Assembly: GCA_003550445.1 (NCBI GenBank)
Contig: PUKG01000065.1
Location: 1-10,228, forward strand
Direction: 5' to 3'
Length of the DNA stretch: 10,228 nt
DNA from: Halobacteroidaceae bacterium
GTDB lineage: Bacteria; Bacillota; Halanaerobiia; B1SED10-174
The position numbers were made by a program, and so were the translations under genes. Each line of letters opens with the position of its first letter. Position 1 is the first letter of the stretch. The notes beneath the pieces were generated by a model that made no database searches, was not told the DNA's origin, and saw only the letters and a list, made by a program, of their open reading frames with translations. Below are positions 6,044 through 10,228 of this stretch, piece after piece.

Positions 6044-7102
6044 GACCTGACAGGTTTAGAGAACGAGGCAAACAAGGAACTATTATTAAAAGCATACCGG
6101 TTAAAAAATGGTTCGAATAAATTTCCTTTATGGCTTCATGCCAGGTGTAATTTTCTTTCCAACTGGCTGGGTATTCCTGCACAGAAATATTATGGAGATG
6201 TCAGGATAATGCTTGATGCCCAACTCCAATTCAGAAAACGTTTTTCGGGGATAAATACATTAGCCCCTGATTACGGGGTAGCCCTCCTTCCCTCTGCTTT
6301 TGGGATAAAAATTAAGTGGCCCAACGGTTTTATGATGCCCGCAATAAAAAAGCTTGAAGAACTACCGGAATATGTTGAACAACTGGAAGTTCCTGATCCG
6401 AGAATTGATGGATACCTGCCAGCTTTTTACAACGCCTTCTTTTACTTTAAATCCCAGGTGGGAGATTTGTTAAACCCAACACACCCTGTCCTATCTCCTT
6501 TTGAAATTGCTGCTTCAATAATCGGCGTTGATAATACTTTTTTTGCCACCATGCAATACCCGGGTGTTCTCCATAAGTTACTGGAAAAAACAACTCAATT
6601 TATGATCCGGGTTTACGAAAATGATGCTGAATTGTTTGGGCTTGATTCCTTTTCTGAGGTTTACATGGGGGAGGATCTGCCGGGGCTTCTTTCTAAAGAA
6701 GGTTTTCGAGAGTTTGTTTTTCCTTATACAAAAAGGGTTTTTGATTATTTTAAAGGTGAGGATACCTTAAATATCTGGCATTGTGATAGCAAGATGGGGC
6801 ATTTAATAGAGATGATTCCCGAGATGGGAGTAAATGTATTATATAATTTTGACCCGGATACGGATGTCTCTCAATATATAGAAAAAATAGGAGATAAGGT
6901 AGCTTTAGTGGGTAATATTCACCCGATTAAGGTTTTGTATTATGGTTCTCCGGAGGACGTGAGAAATGAAACCCTAAGGCAGCTGGAGCTGGCCAGGGAA
7001 ACAAAAGGTTTTGTTGCGGCCCCGGGGGGAGAACTTCCAGCGGGGGTTTCCGAGGAAAAAATTGATGTTTTTATTGAGACCGTTACTTCTTATTCCAAAT
7101 AA
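6041..7102 (+). CDS. UroD-superfamily protein, divergent third member
   Basis: A 353-residue cytoplasmic protein of the uroporphyrinogen decarboxylase superfamily, more distant from the two genes before it. Family features: a GEDLPGLLSKEGFREFVFPY helix-loop block, the strand carrying IWHCDS, then IPEMGVNVLYNFDPD, VALVGNIHP and a YYGSPEDVRNET segment, which matches the usual 'G.i.p..ll..GtpeeV' order. The metal motif is changed: the paralogs have HxC, while here His247 and Cys248 are adjacent (WHCD), so the Cys aligns but the His is shifted by one. At the C-terminus APGGELPAG replaces the Cys-containing SPGCELP-type motif, with Gly330 in the ligand position. It may have lost MtaA-like zinc chemistry, or act as a corrinoid- or substrate-binding partner. 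The N-terminal EPDRVP motif is also missing; MDLTGLENEANKELL stands in its place. It is fully linked to the operon by 10- and 20-bp gaps. Confidence 0.83.
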   Translation: MDLTGLENEANKELLLKAYRLKNGSNKFPLWLHARCNFLSNWLGIPAQKYYGDVRIMLDAQLQFRKRFSGINTLAPDYGVALLPSAFGIKIKWPNGFMMPAIKKLEELPEYVEQLEVPDPRIDGYLPAFYNAFFYFKSQVGDLLNPTHPVLSPFEIAASIIGVDNTFFATMQYPGVLHKLLEKTTQFMIRVYENDAELFGLDSFSEVYMGEDLPGLLSKEGFREFVFPYTKRVFDYFKGEDTLNIWHCDSKMGHLIEMIPEMGVNVLYNFDPDTDVSQYIEKIGDKVALVGNIHPIKVLYYGSPEDVRNETLRQLELARETKGFVAAPGGELPAGVSEEKIDVFIETVTSYSK

Positions 7103-7122
7103 TTGGGAACAAGGGGGTTAAT

Positions 7123-7899
7123 ATGAAAGATTATCCTTTTAGGGACAAGCTGAATAATGGGGAAATCTGTTATGGTTCCTGGATTACAAGCAGCGATCTT
7201 ATGATCTGTGAAATTATGAGGTATATTGATTTTGATTGGTTTTTAATTGATACAGAGCATGCCTTCCTGGATATTAAATCTCTCCGGGATATGCTAATTG
7301 TATTAAGGAAAGCTGATGCAATACCTATTGTCAGGGTAAATTCAAATGATAAGGATACAATTAAACAGGCTTTAGATGTGGGGGCTGAAGGGGTCCTTAT
7401 TCCGATGATTAACAGCCGGGAAGATGCTGAAAAAGCAGTCTCTTATTGCCAGTACCCTCCTGAAGGAGTTAGAGGCTTCGGACCCCTGGGAGCCTCCAAT
7501 TATGTTAATGACTTTGAAGAATATGTGGAAAAGGCCAATGATCGGGTAGTGATTCTGGTCCAGATTGAACATATTGAAGCGGTAAGAAATCTTGACCAGA
7601 TTTTAGAAGTAGAGAGGATAGACGGATTCTTTATTGGACCCGGTGATTTATCCGCAAGTATGGGTTACCTTAATGATTCCGAACACCCCGAGGTTAAAGA
7701 AGTAATTAGAAAAGTAATTAATAAGTGTTTGGAAAAAAAGAGGCCCGTAGGATTTGCCTGCGGAGGATCGCCAGAGGATATTAAAGGAAGGTTAAATGGC
7801 GACCTTAAAGGTGTGCAGTTTGTGACGGCAGCAAGCGATATCGGATTTATTTTTTCTGGGGGAAGAGAGGTGGTAAATAAGTTAAAGGAAGGGAAATAA
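7123..7899 (+). CDS. HpcH/HpaI-family class II aldolase (2-keto-3-deoxy acid type)
   Basis: Cytoplasmic 258-residue TIM-barrel enzyme of the HpcH/HpaI aldolase family, which cleaves 2-keto-3-deoxy or 4-hydroxy-2-keto acids to pyruvate plus an aldehyde using a divalent metal. Family members act on 2,4-dihydroxyhept-2-ene-1,7-dioate (HpaI), 2-keto-3-deoxy-L-rhamnonate (RhmA) and 2-keto-3-deoxyglucarate (GarL). Key residues are in place: the catalytic His46 in DTEHA, the pyruvate-binding Arg71 in VRVNSND, and metal ligands Glu149 in VQIEH and Asp175 in GPGDLSASMG, the same numbers as in HpaI. RGFGPLGAS at 117-125 matches the usual 'RG.gp.Ras' loop, but with Gly-Ala where many members have Arg-Ala. 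ATG 7123 follows AAGGGGG (7111-7117) by 5 nt. It sits between the UroD-like genes and a binding protein, so its keto-acid substrate probably derives from the imported compound. The exact substrate is not predictable here. Confidence 0.92.
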   Translation: MKDYPFRDKLNNGEICYGSWITSSDLMICEIMRYIDFDWFLIDTEHAFLDIKSLRDMLIVLRKADAIPIVRVNSNDKDTIKQALDVGAEGVLIPMINSREDAEKAVSYCQYPPEGVRGFGPLGASNYVNDFEEYVEKANDRVVILVQIEHIEAVRNLDQILEVERIDGFFIGPGDLSASMGYLNDSEHPEVKEVIRKVINKCLEKKRPVGFACGGSPEDIKGRLNGDLKGVQFVTAASDIGFIFSGGREVVNKLKEGK

Positions 7900-7935
7900 A
7901 TTGTTCTTTTGTTTGACCAAAAAATCAAAGGGTAT

Positions 7936-7951
7936 AAAGGAGGAAAAAATG
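7936..7951 (+). promoter_or_regulatory. strong ribosome binding site fixing ATG 7949
   Basis: AAAGGAGG at 7936-7943 lies 5 nt before ATG 7949, a near-perfect anti-16S match as expected for an abundant binding protein. The open frame begins upstream at 7901, but that part (MFFCLTKKSKGIKEEK) precedes a clean signal peptide and has no such site. Confidence 0.85.
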
Positions 7952-9520
7952 AATAAAGTGATTAAAAAAACCTCAATTTTTTTGGTTTTCCTCATGTGTT
8001 TTGGTGTGATTTTGTTAGCAGGTGCCGAGGCCAAAGCTGACAATAGCTTTAGTTTTCAGATTTCTTCGGCCTGGGGTCGCTTTTCAAATCCCATGTACTA
8101 CCAGGGAACTTCCAGTCAGGGCTTAACTTTCCCCCTGGCCTGGCCTCCCCTTGTCTGGTTGGACCCTTCCGGGGAAATTATCCCCTGGTTTGCGGATGAT
8201 TATGAAATAAGTGAAGATGCTACCGTTTATACTTTCTATTTGCCGGAGAATGCTACCTGGACTGATGGTGAACCGGTTACTGCCCATGATTTCGACTTTA
8301 CTTTCCATTTAATGTTAAGTAATACCGCCTTAGAAGAAGGCGCTATCCACGTAAGAAATGTTTTAATTGCTAATAATATTGTTGGCTTCCAGGAGTATGC
8401 TGATGGTGAAACAGATAGAATCCAGGGAATTTCTGCAGTCGATGACCATACTTTCCGGATTGAATTAATAGAACCCAATTATGGATTATTGTTGAACCTG
8501 GCTCGTTATCCAAATGCAGGTCCTCAACCCAAACATATTCTGGGCGAAATGACCTACGAAGAAGTTTTTGAAAGCTACTATATGAATAATCCTGATGTTT
8601 TTGCTGGACCCTACAAGTTTGTGGAATTCTCAAGAGACCAGCATGTTATCCTTGAAGCAAGAACCGATGGAGGATGGCCCCACAAGCAACCTCAAATTGA
8701 AAGACTATACGGATTAGTAATTGCTGATGGAGCACCAGGAGTAGAAGCTGCTTTAGAAAACCAGGAACTTGATTTTGGAAGCATTAGATCTACAGAGGTT
8801 CAAAGGATGGAGCAACTTGACCACCTGGTTATTGAAGCCAGAGAAACCGCAGGATTTTCCTTCATTTATGTAAACACGGAGAATCTTGATGTAAAAGCCA
8901 GGCAGGCAATAACCCATGCCCTAAACAGAGAAGTATTGAGGAATATTGTTCAGGGTGATGTTGGAAGAATAATAAATACTGCCATTACCGGTCCTGAATG
9001 GGCAATTCATCCTGACTTAAATCCTTATGAGTATAACCAGGATAAAGCCAGAGAACTATTAGCCCAGTCATCCCTCGATACAAGCAGACCCCTCCAGTAT
9101 TATACCACCTCAACAGAAGTCAATAGAATTGTTGCTCAATTTGTCCAGGAAAGCCTAAGGCAAATTGGACTCACTGTTAACGTTAATATGACAACCTTCC
9201 AAAATGCCATTGAGCAGGTTCGGGAGGGGAACTTTGATTTCTTCCCAACCTCTGGTGGAGTGCCTTCTCTTGATCCCCATTTTGCAATAGATTACTTTAC
9301 AGGTGGCGGAAATTTGAGCAGGTATTATAATGAGCGCCTGGAAGAACTGGCAGCTCAGGGAGTTAAGACTTCTGTTCCCGAAGAAAGACAGGATATCTAC
9401 CACGAAGCTTCAAAACTATTAAACGACGAAGTTCCAGGAATCTTCCTGTTCCAGGGAGCAATGAATTTCGGCCTAAATAGTAGGATCCAGGGCTTTGAAT
9501 TCCCCATATCTCTATTTTAA
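7949..9520 (+). CDS. ABC transporter solute-binding protein, family 5 (second, complete)
   Basis: Secreted 523-residue binding protein of the SBP_bac_5 family. The signal peptide has a basic start (MNKVIKK), a hydrophobic core at about 8-25 and a signal-peptidase-I-type AKA end at 28-30, giving a mature start near Asp31. Cys17 lies inside the hydrophobic core and is not in a lipobox, so the protein looks periplasmic rather than lipid-anchored. The family block ATWTDGEPVTA is at 102-112; AGPYKF and KARQAITHALNREVL follow in order. It differs clearly from the binding protein at 2-1054, so it probably has another ligand. It lies 49 bp after the aldolase gene with no promoter I can support between, so it appears to be part of the same operon. 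The downstream 15-bp hairpin would favour its own expression over the permease. The ligand is not assignable; linkage suggests the substrate of the UroD-like and aldolase enzymes. Confidence 0.94.
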   Translation: MNKVIKKTSIFLVFLMCFGVILLAGAEAKADNSFSFQISSAWGRFSNPMYYQGTSSQGLTFPLAWPPLVWLDPSGEIIPWFADDYEISEDATVYTFYLPENATWTDGEPVTAHDFDFTFHLMLSNTALEEGAIHVRNVLIANNIVGFQEYADGETDRIQGISAVDDHTFRIELIEPNYGLLLNLARYPNAGPQPKHILGEMTYEEVFESYYMNNPDVFAGPYKFVEFSRDQHVILEARTDGGWPHKQPQIERLYGLVIADGAPGVEAALENQELDFGSIRSTEVQRMEQLDHLVIEARETAGFSFIYVNTENLDVKARQAITHALNREVLRNIVQGDVGRIINTAITGPEWAIHPDLNPYEYNQDKARELLAQSSLDTSRPLQYYTTSTEVNRIVAQFVQESLRQIGLTVNVNMTTFQNAIEQVREGNFDFFPTSGGVPSLDPHFAIDYFTGGGNLSRYYNERLEELAAQGVKTSVPEERQDIYHEASKLLNDEVPGIFLFQGAMNFGLNSRIQGFEFPISLF

Positions 9521-9592
9521 ACAACCACCGGGGGAGCCCTTGATTGGTATATTGAGTAATTAAGACGGTAAATTTTTGGGATGAGAAATAAA

Positions 9593-9628
9593 ATAACAGG
9601 CAGGTTGCTAAACCAGCCTGCCTGTTAT
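9593..9628 (+). repeat. 15-bp intergenic hairpin after the second binding-protein gene
   Basis: ATAACAGGCAGG (9593-9604) pairs perfectly with CCTGCCTGTTAT (9617-9628); three inner pairs (one G-U) extend it to 15 bp, with loop CTAAAC. The 3' side continues ATTTAAC, with no real T tract, so it is more likely an mRNA-stabilising or processing hairpin, or a leaky terminator, than a full terminator. It lies in the 131-bp gap between binding protein and permease, the same relative place as the repeats at 1086-1160. Confidence 0.8.
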
Positions 9629-9651
9629 ATTTAACGGGAGAGAGCCTCATT

Positions 9652-10228
9652 ATGCAAAACTACATTATCAGAAGGATTTTAATATCAATTCCCATCCTTT
9701 TTTTCATAACCATTTTTATTTTTATTCTGATAGAAATGGCTCCTGGGGATCCCATTGCAGCAATGTTAATGGGTGATGAGCAATTTCAAATGCAGATCGA
9801 TGATTATGAAAGAATGATGGAAATCCAGCGGAGAAGGCTCGGTTTGGATCAGCCCCCCCATGTCAGGTATTTTCTCTGGATTCAACAACTGATGAGGGGA
9901 AACCTTGGCAACTCCTTGATCTATGAAGATTCAGTTATGGAAATGATAGCGCCCCGGATTTTACCAACCATGCTCATCATGTCCATAGCTCTTGTAATTA
10001 GCACAGTTGTGGGGGTAATTGTCGGCTGTATTTCAGCAATAAGACAATATTCAGTTTTAGATTATTCTTCAACCATCGTATCTTTTATAGGGATTAGTGT
10101 TCCAAATTTTTTCCTTGCCCTGCTTTTTATTTATATTTTTTCTCTGGTTCTGGGCATTTTTCCCTCGAGGGGAATGTATAATATCCGGGAAGGGATTACC
10201 TTTGCGGGAGTTGCCAGGCACGCTGTTC
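9652..10228 (+). CDS. ABC transporter permease, DppB/OppB type, 3'-truncated by window edge
   Basis: N-terminal 192 residues of a DppB-type inner-membrane permease; the frame is still open at the window end. ATG 9652 follows GGGAG (9636-9640). The N-terminal membrane segment (about residues 9-28) leads into PGDP at 31-34, exactly the position seen in the permease at 1407. Then come the RRRLGLDQP block, a periplasmic loop with RGNLGNSLIYEDSV, the core beginning APRILPTMLIMS, and further membrane segments with SVPNFFLALLF. The last visible residues, VARHAV, are entering the usual 'hlvLP' motif that precedes the EAA coupling loop, which is beyond the edge. It should pair with the binding protein at 7949 and with a DppC-type partner downstream. 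Despite the shared layout its sequence differs from the first permease, so the two systems are not a recent duplication. Confidence 0.92.
   Translation, partial: MQNYIIRRILISIPILFFITIFIFILIEMAPGDPIAAMLMGDEQFQMQIDDYERMMEIQRRRLGLDQPPHVRYFLWIQQLMRGNLGNSLIYEDSVMEMIAPRILPTMLIMSIALVISTVVGVIVGCISAIRQYSVLDYSSTIVSFIGISVPNFFLALLFIYIFSLVLGIFPSRGMYNIREGITFAGVARHAV

Noticed and set aside
3733..7102. Haem-pathway uroporphyrinogen decarboxylase (hemE)
   Set aside because: The HemE N-terminal Arg-rich substrate motif is not seen, there are three copies, the first two carry an HxC metal motif, and no other haem genes are nearby.
7913..7938. TTGACC...TATAAA as a promoter before the second binding protein
   Set aside because: The spacer is only 14 bp and the TATAAA overlaps the ribosome binding site, leaving no room for a start site upstream of it.
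1..10228. CRISPR arrays, insertion sequences, tRNA or rRNA genes, phage-type genes
   Set aside because: No regularly spaced repeats, transposase-like reading frame, terminal inverted repeats or RNA-gene signatures were seen.

Overview
The window reads as part of a low-GC bacterial catabolic and uptake locus. Every gene is on the + strand, with tight spacing and strong AGGAGG-type ribosome binding sites. Three of the eight coding regions appear to start at TTG (1407, 2348 and 4888). The complete solute-binding protein at 7949 has a cleavable signal peptide ending AKA and no lipobox cysteine. Monoderm Firmicutes usually anchor such proteins as lipoproteins, so this hints at a diderm low-GC anaerobe (Halanaerobiales-, Thermotogae- or Atribacterota-like). 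The taxonomic guess is weak; no rRNA, tRNA or housekeeping marker is present.

Layout. (1) 2-3229: the C-terminal two thirds of a family-5 (oligo/dipeptide-type) solute-binding protein, then a 352-bp gap with strong inverted repeats, then two inner-membrane permeases of the DppB and DppC types. (2) 3230-3732: a 503-bp control region with a textbook intrinsic terminator (3391-3420), a near-ideal sigma-A-type promoter with extended -10 (3518-3546), and a cluster of TCTGATAT direct and inverted repeats over the -10 and predicted start. (3) 3733-7899: three consecutive uroporphyrinogen-decarboxylase-superfamily genes of the MtaA/MtbA/CmuA methyltransferase type, followed by an HpcH/HpaI-family class II aldolase, with 10-21 bp between genes. 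(4) 7949-10228: a second, different solute-binding protein, a 15-bp hairpin, and the start of a second DppB-type permease that runs off the end.

How it may work together (inference). From the promoter at 3518 one transcript could cover the three UroD-like proteins, the aldolase and the second transporter, so the proteins probably handle a compound imported by that transporter. The methyltransferase-like proteins could remove or transfer a methyl or carboxyl group, and the aldolase could split a 2-keto acid intermediate to pyruvate or a related product. The substrate cannot be read from the sequence. No corrinoid protein, corrinoid reductive activase, transporter ATPase or regulator gene lies in the window. 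The UroD-like proteins are not the haem enzyme HemE. The first two are paralogs with an HxC motif and a His where MtaA-type enzymes have a third zinc-ligand Cys. The third is divergent, with a rearranged WHCD motif.
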